The notes below the pieces were generated by a model, which searched no databases, was not told the DNA's origin, and saw nothing but the letters and a program-made list of their open reading frames with translations. From the NCBI GenBank assembly GCA_047619485.1, contig JBLHKE010000013.1, forward strand, positions 1 through 27,439: a stretch of DNA of 27,439 nt, in the 5' to 3' direction. The DNA is from JBLHKE01 sp047619485. GTDB taxonomy: Bacteria; Verrucomicrobiota; Verrucomicrobiia; Verrucomicrobiales; DEV007. Positions 7,474 through 15,417 of the stretch are shown here, piece after piece (position 1 is the first letter of the stretch; the number at the start of each line of letters is the position of its first letter). A program made the translations under genes and the position numbers.

Positions 7474-7941
7474 TTAAAATTTCGCACTGGATTCACTGAC
7501 CAAAAATCGAGTGAAGGCACTGATCTTTTGGCCATTCCAAAGGAAAATGAATCCTCTGGGGCGCGGGGGAGAACTTTTAGCATAATTTTCCCTTCTGGCA
7601 AGGCAGGAATCAGCCTGATCTCCCATTTTCTCAAGGCTCCAGAGTCGCCGGAGTCGGTCGACATTGAAAATCATGGCCAGAATGGCTAGTTCTAACAATT
7701 TTGCTCCAAAACGGCAGATGGGTCGACAATCTGGTTCCCCATACTCTGCCTCGACAGTCTTCACACCATGTTCTATCCCCTCAAACCGAACCTGGCTCCC
7801 TGAAAAATGCCACTTCACCGGATAATTCCAATGGTCTGGTGTTTCAGATCGGGGCTCAATCTCGCCTCTCCCACGGCGCGACCCAGCCCTAGCCGTCACT
7901 AGCTTCGAACAATTGGCTAGAAGGAAGCTAGGGGATCTCAT
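7474..7941 (-). CDS. Unrecognised 155-codon frame between map and rpmJ (possible mobile-element relic)
   Basis: The frame starts with ATGA overlapping the map stop and ends 11 nt before rpmJ, which fits an operon gene. The protein does not look like IF-1, the usual occupant of this slot. The middle part (about residues 35-100) has protein-like character with 'YPVKWHFSGSQVRFEG', 'HGVKTVEAEYG' and a hydrophobic helix 'RFGAKLLELAILAMIFNVD'. The last reminds me of the C-terminal helices of some DDE transposases, but I cannot confirm that. The N-terminal 30 residues are poor in protein character and overlap an 8-bp hairpin (7899-7931). The composition is more AT-rich than the flanking genes. It may be a decayed insertion rather than an expressed gene. 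Confidence 0.35.
   Translation of the reverse strand: MRSPSFLLANCSKLVTARAGSRRGRGEIEPRSETPDHWNYPVKWHFSGSQVRFEGIEHGVKTVEAEYGEPDCRPICRFGAKLLELAILAMIFNVDRLRRLWSLEKMGDQADSCLARRENYAKSSPPRPRGFIFLWNGQKISAFTRFLVSESSAKF
7899..7931 (-). terminator. Hairpin directly after map
   Basis: CTAGCTTC and GAAGCTAG form a perfect 8-bp stem with a 17-nt loop, beginning 6 nt beyond the map stop on the minus strand. No U-tract follows. It could attenuate transcription between map and rpmJ, or be an end of inserted sequence. Its presence inside the first codons of the 155-codon frame weakens the case for that frame's N-terminus. Confidence 0.3.
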
Positions 7942-8756
7942 GAAGCTGAGTCGGGACAGAGACGCTTGAGCTCGGCGGCACTCGTCAGCCGATCGCGAGC
8001 GGTGAGAATTTCAGGCTCGCCATCGGTGATCAAAACCGTGTGCTCATAGTGGGCGGATGGCTTTCCATCTTTGGTGATCACGGTCCAATCATCATCGAGA
8101 ACCTTCACCCCCGGCAACCCGAGGTTGACCATCGGCTCGATGGCCAAAATCATGCCTGGCTGAAGGCGCGGCTTGTTCATCTTTGGACGATAGTTGGGCA
8201 CTTGCGGCTCTTCGTGGAGGTTCTTGCCGACGCCGTGTCCGACGAATTCTTTCACCACGCTGTAGCCGAACTCCCGAGCCTTGGCCTCGATCGACGCGCA
8301 CATGTCGCCGAGCATCACCCCTTTGCGGCAGTTGCGAATCGCCTCATCGAGCGACTCCTCGGTCGCGTAGAGGAGCCGGTAGGTCTCCGGCTCGATCTCC
8401 CCGGCAGGAACCGTGAGCGCGTTGTCGCCCACCCAACCGTCCTTGACGATGCCGACGTCGATCTTGAGGATGTCACCGAATTGGATCTTTCGTTCGCTTC
8501 CAATGCCATGGACGATTTCCTCGTTCACTGAGATACAGATATGACCGGGAAACCGCGGCCCGCCTCCAGAACGGTAGCCGAGAAACGCACTGATGCAGTC
8601 GCGCTCCTTGATCAATTCCGCGACATAAGCATCGATCTCCCCGGTAGTGACGCCGGGTTTCACCATCGCCGCGGCTTTGAGCAGGATGTCGCGAGCGATG
8701 CCACCAGCGGTGCGCATGTAATCTAGTTGCTTGCCTTTACGGATTGGAACAGCCAT
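7938..8756 (-). CDS. map: Type I methionine aminopeptidase
   Basis: This enzyme removes the initiator methionine from nascent chains at the ribosome. The 272-residue protein has the pita-bread fold with all five metal ligands in place: Asp100 and Asp111 ('KIDVGIVKDGWVGDNA'), His174 ('GHGVGKNLHEEP'), Glu207 ('AIEPM') and Glu238 ('HYEHT'). His83 and His181 correspond to the substrate-contacting histidines of the E. coli enzyme. There is no N-terminal zinc-finger extension, so it is the simple type Ia form. It lies 14 nt after adk, the common secY-adk-map order, and supplies maturation capacity together with the translation genes. Confidence 0.97.
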   Translation of the reverse strand: MAVPIRKGKQLDYMRTAGGIARDILLKAAAMVKPGVTTGEIDAYVAELIKERDCISAFLGYRSGGGPRFPGHICISVNEEIVHGIGSERKIQFGDILKIDVGIVKDGWVGDNALTVPAGEIEPETYRLLYATEESLDEAIRNCRKGVMLGDMCASIEAKAREFGYSVVKEFVGHGVGKNLHEEPQVPNYRPKMNKPRLQPGMILAIEPMVNLGLPGVKVLDDDWTVITKDGKPSAHYEHTVLITDGEPEILTARDRLTSAAELKRLCPDSAS

Positions 8757-8770
8757 GAGAGTTTCTTCTT

Positions 8771-9442
8771 CTAATTCGCTGGTGAAGCCGGAAGCGGCAC
8801 ACCTAGCTGGTTCAAGATGGTTTCAAATACCTCGTCCTGACTGGCATTGCCGTCCACCCGCCTGAGTCCCCCGCCCTGCTCGTAGTGCTCGATCAGTGGC
8901 TTGGTTAGTTTGTGGTAGTTGGCCAGCCGGCCGGCGTATGGCTCAGGTTGATCATCGCTGCGCGGCTCGAGCCGCCCTTGACAGTCAACCTTGGGACAGT
9001 CGCCACTAGGAACGATGGTAGCATTCAGCTGAAAAGTGCCGCCGCACCGGGTGCAATGAACCCGGCTGCCGATGCGGCGATGCAGCGTCTCCAAGTCCGC
9101 CTCGAGCAGAATCACCGCATCGAGCCGCTGGCCAGCGCTGGCGAGGAAAGCGTCGAAATTCTCCGCTTGTGGCAAGGTGCGCGGAAAGCCGTCGAGGACA
9201 AAGCCACCCGCACCGCTCTCCTGCAACCAGGTCGTCATGATTTCGGCCATCAAGTCGTCAGGGAGAAACCCACCCCCGGCGAGGTAATTGTCGGCCAGCG
9301 CTCCGAGATTGGAACCGCGCTGCTGTTCCGAACGGATGAGGGCTCCCGTTGAGAGGTTGGGCAAACGGAAGTGGGAGGCGATGCGCGCCGCTTGGGTACC
9401 TTTGCCAGAGGCGGGGGCACCGAGCATGACGATTCGCCGCAC
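8771..9442 (-). CDS. adk: Adenylate kinase with cysteine (zinc-type) lid
   Basis: It catalyses ATP + AMP = 2 ADP. The P-loop is 'GAPASGKGTQ' (residues 8-17), with an alanine where most members have glycine. The AMP-binding part has 'LSTGALIR' and 'GFVLDGFPRT'. The lid carries Cys130, Cys133, Cys149 and Cys154, in the layout of zinc-binding long-form adenylate kinases. I chose the GTG at 9442 because it gives MRRIVMLGAP, which matches the family N-terminus; a TTG at 9445 is equally close to the AAGGA at the end of secY. The frame is open further upstream within secY but that part has no adk homology. It begins 7 nt after the secY stop, implying translational coupling. Predicted length is 223 residues. 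Confidence 0.93.
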   Translation of the reverse strand: MRRIVMLGAPASGKGTQAARIASHFRLPNLSTGALIRSEQQRGSNLGALADNYLAGGGFLPDDLMAEIMTTWLQESGAGGFVLDGFPRTLPQAENFDAFLASAGQRLDAVILLEADLETLHRRIGSRVHCTRCGGTFQLNATIVPSGDCPKVDCQGRLEPRSDDQPEPYAGRLANYHKLTKPLIEHYEQGGGLRRVDGNASQDEVFETILNQLGVPLPASPAN

Positions 9443-9449
9443 CAAGGCT

Positions 9450-10955
9450 CTATCCTTTCTTGAAGAGGAAGTAGGCCATGCCGACGATGATGACAACTGC
9501 AAGGAAGATCATCAGGTAGAGCATGGTGCTGCTACTGGCCATTGCGCCACCGCCGCCGGTGCGATCATTACGACCGCGGATGCGACCCTTCTTCAGGAAG
9601 CCGTCATAGTGGCGCTGAAGCAGGTGGGTCTCCGCTTGGCGCATGATATCGAGGATCACGCCGACGAGAATGAGGATACTTGTTCCCCCGAAGAACTGCG
9701 ACATCGTCGGCGGCACTTTGAGGAGCTGGTTGACGAGCGGTGGCAAGACGGCAATCAGAGTGAGGAAGATAGCACCCGCAAAGGTCAGGCGGCTCATCGT
9801 GTAGTCGAGGAAGCTCGCGGTCGGCTTGCCAGGACGGACGCCAGGGATGTAGCCACCGTTCTTCTTGAGATCTTCTGCGATCTGGTTCGGCTGGAACATC
9901 GTCGCCACCCAGAAGTAGCTGAAGAAGAAGATCAACAGACCTGAGATGGCGTAGTAGAGCCAGCCCGCTGGGCTGAGGAGGTTCATCGCCTTCGGCAACC
10001 ACTCTGCATTCGGGAATGCCATGCCGAGGAGTTGGGTCGGGAAGATCAGGATCGCCTGAGCGAAGATGATCGGCATGACGCCAGCGTAGTTCACCTTGAG
10101 TGGCAGGTAGGTGGTCTGACCGCCATACATCTTACGCCCCTTCATGCGCTTAGCATACTGGATCGCAATACGTCGCTGAGCCTGGGTGATCGCGATCACA
10201 CCTGCGATGACGAGGATCAGCATGAAGATGAGGAAGACCAGCTTGATCGGCTTCATCGGATCACCATCAGCGGCGCCGATGTTACCAACGTAGTTGTTCC
10301 AGAGGGACACGAGTGCGCCTGGCAGTGCCGAGACGATGTTCACCGAGATGATGATCGAGATGCCATTGCCGATGCCACGCTCGGTGATCTGTTCACCAAT
10401 CCACATGAGGAGCATGGTGCCACCCGTAATAGTGATGACAGCGAGGAACACGAAGCTCGGACCAAAGTGCGGCACCAGTTGGCGCCCGGTATCGACGATC
10501 GCCGAGTGGAAGTTGCCCAGGAAGATGTTCGAGGCACCGTTGTTGGCGAGCGATTTCGCCAGCAGGCCAGACTGAAAGATACACAACAGAATCGCCGCGT
10601 AGCGCGTATACATGTTGATCTTCTGGCGACCACCATCCTCTCGGGACAGTTTGCTGAGCTTCGGCACCACGGCAGTGAGCAACTGCATCATGATCGAAGC
10701 ACTAATGTATGGCATGATGCCGAGAGCGAAAATCGCGCAGTTGGTAAGTCCGCCACCACTGAAGACATTCATCAGCGCCATCAGCGGGTTGGCCTCTTTG
10801 TCAGAGTTGGCGAATGCCTCTCGGAGGACGCTGGCGTCGACACCTGGGAGGACGATCGCACAACCGATCCGTACGATGAAGACCATCGCGAGAGTGAAGA
10901 AGATCCGCTGGCGAAGCTCTGGGATCTTGAGTGTGTTGGCGAATGCTGAAATCAT
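9450..10955 (-). CDS. secY: Protein translocase subunit SecY with extra C-terminal hydrophobic segment
   Basis: SecY is the pore of the Sec translocon in the inner membrane. Family features include the N-terminal 'LRQRIFFTLAMVFIVRIG', 'LGIMPYISASIMMQLL', 'ITERGIGNGISIII' and the cytoplasmic-loop motif 'PNQIAEDLKKNGGYIPGVRPG', with ten expected membrane helices. Family members usually end near the 'FLKKGRIRGR' motif, here reached at residue 462. This protein continues with a Gly/Ser-rich linker and an additional hydrophobic helix at 478-497, ending FKKG, for 501 residues in total. That would place the C-terminus across the membrane or form a re-entrant tail. It follows rplO after an unusually long 193-nt spacer. 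Confidence 0.96.
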   Translation of the reverse strand: MISAFANTLKIPELRQRIFFTLAMVFIVRIGCAIVLPGVDASVLREAFANSDKEANPLMALMNVFSGGGLTNCAIFALGIMPYISASIMMQLLTAVVPKLSKLSREDGGRQKINMYTRYAAILLCIFQSGLLAKSLANNGASNIFLGNFHSAIVDTGRQLVPHFGPSFVFLAVITITGGTMLLMWIGEQITERGIGNGISIIISVNIVSALPGALVSLWNNYVGNIGAADGDPMKPIKLVFLIFMLILVIAGVIAITQAQRRIAIQYAKRMKGRKMYGGQTTYLPLKVNYAGVMPIIFAQAILIFPTQLLGMAFPNAEWLPKAMNLLSPAGWLYYAISGLLIFFFSYFWVATMFQPNQIAEDLKKNGGYIPGVRPGKPTASFLDYTMSRLTFAGAIFLTLIAVLPPLVNQLLKVPPTMSQFFGGTSILILVGVILDIMRQAETHLLQRHYDGFLKKGRIRGRNDRTGGGGAMASSSTMLYLMIFLAVVIIVGMAYFLFKKG

Positions 10956-11148
10956 CTTCGGTCTGGAGAGAAAGGGCGTGTGCTTGAGTGAGGCCTAGCG
11001 ACGCAAAAGCACCGCCCCGGCCGGTTCGGCTAGAGCGATGTCTGAAGTTGGAGTTCCAGCGTCAATATCGGCACGAATGGCTGGTTGGGCTTAAATGGTT
11101 GGATTGAACGTTCGTTCAGGCGAGTCGTTGGCTGATCCCAAAGTTGGT
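10956..11148 (-). promoter_or_regulatory. 193-nt rplO-secY spacer, possible internal promoter or leader region
   Basis: This is the longest gap between recognised genes inside the cluster after the map-rpmJ interval; most other gaps are under 80 nt. It contains a GC-rich segment with the palindrome CCGGCC near 11020, followed on the minus strand by GCTTTT, and no clear gene. I see no convincing -35/-10 pair. Secondary promoters ahead of secY are known in other bacteria, so a regulatory function is plausible but only inferred from the length. Confidence 0.25.
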
Positions 11149-11811
11149 CTAAACCTCTGGCTTCTCGTCTTCGGACTCAGCTGGAGCTTCGGACTCTGAA
11201 GCTGCCTCAGGGGTAGGAGCCTCTGGCACTGGCTCAGGAGTCGGATCCGGCTCTGGCGCCGCTTCTGCGACCGGAGCTGGTGCCGATTTCGCCTTGGCTC
11301 TGGCCTTCGCCTTGGCCTTGGCTTCGTTGGCAGGTGATTTGACTCCTTTTTCGCGAACCGGATGCTCGATGATGTTGACGCTACCGCCAGCGCTCTCGAT
11401 CTTCTCCTGGGCGCTTTTGGAAACCTTGTCAGCCTCGATCGTGAGCTTCTTGGTGATCTCGCCGTTGCCGAGAATTTTGACCCGATCGTAACGACCGCTG
11501 ATCAAGCCAGCTGCACGCAGGCTCTCCTCGTTGACCGTGGCACCATCGTCGAAGCGGGCTTCGAGGTCGGTGATGTTGGCAATTGCGTAAACCTTGGCGA
11601 AGCGGACGTTCGAGAACCCCTTCTTCGGCAGGCGACGGAAAATCGGCATCTGGCCACCTTCGAAGCCGATACGGACACCACCACCAGAGCGTGATTTTTG
11701 CCCCTTGTGGCCGCGGCCACTGGTCTTGCCGAGGCCAGAACTTTCACCACAGCCGAGCCGCTTAATGCGGTGCTTGGCGCCTGGTCTTGGTTTTAAATTA
11801 TGAAGTCTCAT
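11149..11811 (-). CDS. rplO: 50S ribosomal protein L15 with Lys/Ala then Pro/Glu-rich C-terminal tail
   Basis: The first 150 residues are a normal L15: 'MRLHNLKPRPGAKH', the glycine-rich 'GRGHKGQKSRSGGG', 'GFEGGQMPIFRRLPKKGF' and a C-terminal globular part. L15 is a late-assembly 50S protein that threads into 23S rRNA. A further roughly 70 residues follow: first a basic 'AKAKAKARAKAK' stretch, then a Pro/Glu/Ala-rich acidic tail ending DEKPEV. E. coli L15 has 144 residues; this one has 220. It lies 60 nt after rpsE; rpmD (L30), which usually intervenes, is absent. Confidence 0.95.
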   Translation of the reverse strand: MRLHNLKPRPGAKHRIKRLGCGESSGLGKTSGRGHKGQKSRSGGGVRIGFEGGQMPIFRRLPKKGFSNVRFAKVYAIANITDLEARFDDGATVNEESLRAAGLISGRYDRVKILGNGEITKKLTIEADKVSKSAQEKIESAGGSVNIIEHPVREKGVKSPANEAKAKAKARAKAKSAPAPVAEAAPEPDPTPEPVPEAPTPEAASESEAPAESEDEKPEV

Positions 11812-11871
11812 ACTCTAAGTGCGTTCGTTGGGTGTGTGATTGAATTCCAGGCTCTCAGATACCGGGATGGA

Positions 11872-12651
11872 TTAGTTTTTTGCTTTGGCTGGTGCAGTCT
11901 TCTTGCCGCGCAGCTTGTAGATCTCTTCGCGGGTGCGGAGAGACTCAAGGCCGGCGAGAGTGGCCTTGACGATGTTAAAATGGTTGTTGGAGCCGAGCGA
12001 CTTGGCGAGGATGTCCTTGATGCCTGCTGCTTCGACCACCGCACGGACACCGCCACCGGCGATAATCCCAGTTCCTGGTGATGCAGGACGGAGGAGGACT
12101 TTACCCCCACCAAACTGACCGAGAACCTCGTGAGGAATGGTCGACCCCTTTAGGGAAACCTTGACCATGCCCTTCTTGGCGCTCTCGCTGGCTTTACGGA
12201 TGCACTCGGCGACCTCGTTGGCCTTGCCAAATCCATACCCGACACTGCCCTGCTGATCGCCGGAGACGACTAACGCGGAGAAACTGAAGCGACGACCACC
12301 TTTGACGACTTTCGCACATCGGTTGATGGTGACGACCTTCTCGGTGACTTCTGGCCCATCATCATCATGGGAACGCCTCGAAGAACCGTCTTTGGCGGGC
12401 GTGTAGCTAGTGCTACGAATGTTGTCGTCGTCCGCTTTTTTAGGCAATTGCGCAGCATCCACGATCGCATCCTTGGTAGCTGCGGCGGCCTCGGCAGTGG
12501 CAACGGCCTCGGCGGCAGCGGCCTCAGGATCGGCTGGCGCCTCTGGTGTAGCGCCCTCAGCAGCTGCTGCTGGTGGTGCAGCTTCGTCAGCTGGCTTAGC
12601 GTCGGCTGCGACTGTTTCTGGCTCGGATGGCTTCTCTTCTTCGGTGCTCAT
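11872..12651 (-). CDS. rpsE: 30S ribosomal protein S5 with long Ala/Pro/Glu N-terminal extension
   Basis: The S5 core begins near residue 101, with 'VTINRCAKVVKGGRRFSFSA', 'GSVGYGFGKANEVAECIRKA' and 'GIIAGGGVRAVVEAAG'. About 90 extra residues precede it, rich in Ala, Glu, Pro and Asp and apparently disordered. The total is 259 residues against about 166 in E. coli. S5 contributes to the mRNA entry site and decoding fidelity. The start at ATG 12651 opens with MSTEEEKPSE. A shorter start without the extension is not evident, because no methionine precedes the core. The gene is 30 nt after rplR. Confidence 0.95.
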   Translation of the reverse strand: MSTEEEKPSEPETVAADAKPADEAAPPAAAAEGATPEAPADPEAAAAEAVATAEAAAATKDAIVDAAQLPKKADDDNIRSTSYTPAKDGSSRRSHDDDGPEVTEKVVTINRCAKVVKGGRRFSFSALVVSGDQQGSVGYGFGKANEVAECIRKASESAKKGMVKVSLKGSTIPHEVLGQFGGGKVLLRPASPGTGIIAGGGVRAVVEAAGIKDILAKSLGSNNHFNIVKATLAGLESLRTREEIYKLRGKKTAPAKAKN

Positions 12652-12681
12652 ATGGCTGATGCGTTCGTTCTTGCTGGCGTA

Positions 12682-13041
12682 TTAAAATTGCAGGCCACCT
12701 TCGCGGGCGGCTTCGGCGAGGGCTTTGACCTTACCGTGAAAGATGTAGCCTCCGCGGTCAAATACAACCGTGGAAACGTTGACGGCCTTGCAGCGCTCGG
12801 CGATAAGGGCACCAACCTTGGCTGCGACCTCAGAGCTGACCTTGCTAGGCAAACCAGCCGCCTTGTCCTTAGTGGACGCTGAGGCGAGGGTTCTGCCTGC
12901 CTCGTCGTCAATGAGCTGGGCGTAGATGTTCTTGTTGGAGAAGTGCACAGCGAGACGCGGGCGCTCGGCGGTGCCGGAGATCTTCTTGCGAATGCGGCTA
13001 TGAACCCTTCTGCGGACTTCTTTTCGATTGAGTGCGGGCAT
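12682..13041 (-). CDS. rplR: 50S ribosomal protein L18
   Basis: The 119-residue product has the L18 signatures 'RPRLAVHFSNKNIYAQLIDD', 'ALIAERCKAVNVSTVVFDRG' and the terminal 'HGKVKALAEAAREGGLQF'. L18 binds 5S rRNA together with L5 and L25 in the central protuberance. The basic N-terminus 'RRRVHSRIRKKI' is the rRNA-binding tail. It lies 25 nt after rplF and 30 nt before rpsE, as in other spc operons. A purine-rich AGAAGAAG stands before the ATG instead of a strong Shine-Dalgarno sequence. Confidence 0.97.
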   Translation of the reverse strand: MPALNRKEVRRRVHSRIRKKISGTAERPRLAVHFSNKNIYAQLIDDEAGRTLASASTKDKAAGLPSKVSSEVAAKVGALIAERCKAVNVSTVVFDRGGYIFHGKVKALAEAAREGGLQF

Positions 13042-13066
13042 GGTTTTCTTCTTCTAAAAAATTGGA

Positions 13067-13603
13067 TTACTGGACGCTCTTACCCTGCTTGCGGCGGACG
13101 TGTTCGTCAGCGTAGCGAACTCCCTTGCCCTTGTAAGGCTCGGGCGGGTAATAGGCGCGGACATCGGACGCGAACTGCCCGACGGTGTGCTTGTCGATTC
13201 CCTCGACGGTGATTTTGGTGTTTTCGTCGACAGTGATTTTGAGAGATTCGGGGATCGGGTGGAGAACCGGATGGGAAAAACCTAGACTTAAGTCGAGGTT
13301 CTGACCCTTCACCGTGGCGCGGAAACCGACACCGTGAATCTCAAGTTTTTTGACGAAACCGGCGCTAACCCCCTCGACCATGTTGGAGATCAACGCACGG
13401 GCAGTGCCGTGCATGGCGCGCAAATGGCGGGAGTCATCAGCGCGCACGACGGTGAATTCACCGCCCTCCTCGTTGATGGTAAGGCCTTCCGGGAGATTCC
13501 AGTCAAGTTTGCCCTTTGGGCCTTCGACTTGGACGGTCGAGCCAGCCACCTTAAGGCTGACTTTCTCGGGGAGTGGGATAGATTTTTTTCCGACGCGTGA
13601 CAT
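13067..13603 (-). CDS. rplF: 50S ribosomal protein L6
   Basis: The 178-residue length is typical. It starts MSRVGKKSIPLPEKV and has the two tandem alpha-beta repeats of L6. The conserved C-terminal signature is 'PPEPYKGKGVRYADEHVRRK', which contacts the sarcin-ricin region and the factor-binding site. The gene is 40 nt after rpsH and 25 nt before rplR in standard spc order. No unusual extension is present, in contrast with several neighbours. Confidence 0.97.
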   Translation of the reverse strand: MSRVGKKSIPLPEKVSLKVAGSTVQVEGPKGKLDWNLPEGLTINEEGGEFTVVRADDSRHLRAMHGTARALISNMVEGVSAGFVKKLEIHGVGFRATVKGQNLDLSLGFSHPVLHPIPESLKITVDENTKITVEGIDKHTVGQFASDVRAYYPPEPYKGKGVRYADEHVRRKQGKSVQ

Positions 13604-13643
13604 GTCGTGTAAGTTTTCTGTTGGTTCTTTAAAATGTGTGGGC

Positions 13644-14042
13644 TTACCAGACGGAAGCGATGAGTTCGCCGCCGACTTTTTCTTTGCGAGCCTTGTGACC
13701 GGTCATGAGACCGCGAGGAGTGGAGACGATGTTGATACCGAGGCCACCGAGGACGCGCGGGATCTCACCAGACGAGACGTAACGGCGGCGACCAGGTTTG
13801 CTCTCACGCTTGAGATCGGTGAGGGCAGGCACCTTGTCGGCGTATTTCACGGTCACTTTAATGACAGGAAATTGACCAGAGGTGTCGGTCTCGCTCTTCC
13901 AGATATAGCCCTCCTCCTGGAGGATGCGGGCGATCTCTGTCTTGATCTTGGAGAATGGAGCCGTGAACTCGGCATTGCCGGCGCGGCTCGCGTTCTTGAG
14001 GCGAGTTAGGAAGTCTGAAATTGGGTCGGTAAGGACAGCCAT
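13644..14042 (-). CDS. rpsH: 30S ribosomal protein S8
   Basis: The 132-residue product carries the S8 N-terminus 'DPISDFLTRLKNASRAG' and the C-terminal signature 'STPRGLMTGHKARKEKVGGE'. S8 binds the central domain of 16S rRNA and, in E. coli, represses the spc operon. Whether it does so here cannot be seen. It is 39 nt after rplE; rpsN (S14), which often lies between rplE and rpsH, is missing from this position. Confidence 0.97.
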   Translation of the reverse strand: MAVLTDPISDFLTRLKNASRAGNAEFTAPFSKIKTEIARILQEEGYIWKSETDTSGQFPVIKVTVKYADKVPALTDLKRESKPGRRRYVSSGEIPRVLGGLGINIVSTPRGLMTGHKARKEKVGGELIASVW

Positions 14043-14081
14043 GATATTCTATTTCTGAAGTGTGCTAGTTCTAGTAATTCG

Positions 14082-14696
14082 TTAGGCGGCGCTGCCAGCG
14101 GCGGCGGCCTCTGCGGCAGCTTTCTCTTTGGCGGCGATCGTCGCCTTGTCCATGCCGCGGAACGGCATCCCCATCTCCGCGAGGAGCGTGCGAGCTGCGT
14201 CGTTGGTGGTGGCACTGGTGACGATGCAGATATCGAAACCGATATTGCGCTTCACCTTGTCCAGTTCGACCTCAGGGAAGATGGTGTGGTCGGCGATGCC
14301 GAGCGTGTAATTACCGCGGCCATCAAAGGCCTTCGGGTTCACACCACGGAAGTCGCGGATGGTCGGGATCGCCGTCTTGATCAGGCGCTCGAGAAATTCA
14401 TACATGCGGTTGCCGCGCAGAGTCACTTTGGCACCGACGACCTCCCCTGCCCGGAGGCGGAAGTTGGAAATCGAGTTCTTAGCCTTAGTGCGGACAGCGC
14501 GCTGACCAGTGATGATGGCCATCTCCTCGATCGCCTCTTCAACAGCCTGCTTGCGTTCGGCGGTGGCAGAACCGATGCCGCAGTTGATGACAACTTTCTC
14601 GACGCGTGGCACTTGGTGGATATTAACACAGCCTAGCTTCTCCTTAAGGGAAGGGATGATGTGCTCTTTGTATTCTTTGAGAAGATTCGGTTCCAT
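14082..14696 (-). CDS. rplE: 50S ribosomal protein L5 with short Ala-rich C-terminal tail
   Basis: Full-length L5 features are present: 'LKEYKEHIIPSLKEKLG', 'QRAVRTKAKNSISNFRLR', 'RDFRGVNPKAFDGRGNYTLG' and 'FPEVELDKVKRNIGFDICIV'. L5 binds 5S rRNA and contacts P-site tRNA. The usual length is about 179 residues; this protein has 204, and the last 15 or so are Ala/Glu-rich (KEKAAAEAAAAGSAA). This is a mild version of the tails seen on other proteins of this cluster. It is 36 nt after rplX. Confidence 0.97.
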   Translation of the reverse strand: MEPNLLKEYKEHIIPSLKEKLGCVNIHQVPRVEKVVINCGIGSATAERKQAVEEAIEEMAIITGQRAVRTKAKNSISNFRLRAGEVVGAKVTLRGNRMYEFLERLIKTAIPTIRDFRGVNPKAFDGRGNYTLGIADHTIFPEVELDKVKRNIGFDICIVTSATTNDAARTLLAEMGMPFRGMDKATIAAKEKAAAEAAAAGSAA

Positions 14697-14732
14697 GACT
14701 GGATTCGTAATTGGATAGGTTCTCGGACGAGA

Positions 14733-14993
14733 TTACTTTTTCTTGTCCGTTTTCTCGGCTTTGCTGACGAGTTTGACGTTTGAAATATGGATCTGCCCCT
14801 CGCGCTCGATGATGCCGCCGTCGGGCCGCTCCTGAGTCTTGCGCTCGTGCTTTTTAATCATGCGGACACCTTCGATGATGACGTAGCCAGTCGTTGGAAG
14901 GACTTGCATGACGGTGCCGACTTCACCCTTGTGGTTACCGGAGATGACCTGGACGGAGTCACCTTTTTTGACGTGTGTTTTGACTTTGCTCAT
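14733..14993 (-). CDS. rplX: 50S ribosomal protein L24 (short form)
   Basis: The 86-residue protein has the KOW motif ('KKGDSVQVISGNHKGEVGTV') followed by 'VIIEGVRMIKKHERKTQ' and 'IHISNVKLVSK'. It is shorter than the roughly 104-residue E. coli protein because the C-terminal part is reduced to a Lys/Asp-rich end. L24 initiates 50S assembly and sits near the exit tunnel. The gene is separated from rplN by only 6 nt, indicating coupling. A weak AAGAG precedes its start. Confidence 0.96.
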   Translation of the reverse strand: MSKVKTHVKKGDSVQVISGNHKGEVGTVMQVLPTTGYVIIEGVRMIKKHERKTQERPDGGIIEREGQIHISNVKLVSKAEKTDKKK

Positions 14994-14999
14994 GGCTCT

Positions 15000-15365
15000 T
15001 TAAAGCACCTCTGGTGCGAGGGAGACGATTTTCATGAAATTCTGTTCGCGGAGTTCGCGGGCGACGGGGCCGAAAATACGGGTGCCGCGTGGATTTTTGT
15101 CTTTATCGATGATGACGACCGCATTGCGATCGAAGCGCAACACTGAGCCATCATTACGACGGATCGGAGCCGCAGTGCGGACGACCACAGCTTGGACGAC
15201 CTCACCTTTCTTGATGCTGGCGGTCGGGGTCGCCTCACGGATGTGGGCGGTGATGATATCGCCGACACCGGCAGAGCGCGTGGCCTTGCCGAGGACGCCA
15301 ATCATCTTGGCGACACGGGCACCGGTATTATCGGCGACCTGGACTGAAGATTCCATCTGGAGCAT
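15000..15365 (-). CDS. rplN: 50S ribosomal protein L14
   Basis: The 121-residue length is standard. Signatures are 'MLQMESSVQVADNTGARVAK', 'VVQAVVVRTAAPIRRNDGS' and 'NAVVIIDKDKNPRGTRIFGP'. L14 forms intersubunit bridges with 16S rRNA and contacts L19. It is the first gene of the classical spc operon, and here it follows a 75-nt spacer that is larger than its neighbours. That spacer holds a 5-bp hairpin and a pyrimidine-rich motif shared with the rpsJ leader, suggesting a transcription or control boundary. Confidence 0.97.
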   Translation of the reverse strand: MLQMESSVQVADNTGARVAKMIGVLGKATRSAGVGDIITAHIREATPTASIKKGEVVQAVVVRTAAPIRRNDGSVLRFDRNAVVIIDKDKNPRGTRIFGPVARELREQNFMKIVSLAPEVL

Positions 15366-15377
15366 AGCTTCTTAGTG

Positions 15378-15409
15378 GTAAAAGGTAGGAAAGTTAAAAG
15401 TAAAAGGTT
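15378..15409 (-). promoter_or_regulatory. Pyrimidine-rich leader motif upstream of rplN (copy 2)
   Basis: The 32-nt stretch, read on the minus strand, ends in CCTACCTTTTAC and lies 12 nt before the rplN ATG. It matches the stretch before rpsJ (21798-21829) at 26 of 32 positions by manual alignment. Both are followed by AGAAG near the start codon. As the two sites precede the first genes of the S10 and spc units, a shared control or initiation element is plausible; function is inferred. Confidence 0.45.
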
Positions 15410-15417
15410 TGGGAATG

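Noticed and set aside
10995..11090. Minus-strand open stretch in the rplO-secY spacer ending in AEPAGAVLLRR
   Set aside because: It looks somewhat protein-like but has no ATG, GTG or TTG start before its end and a stop directly upstream, so I did not list it as a gene.
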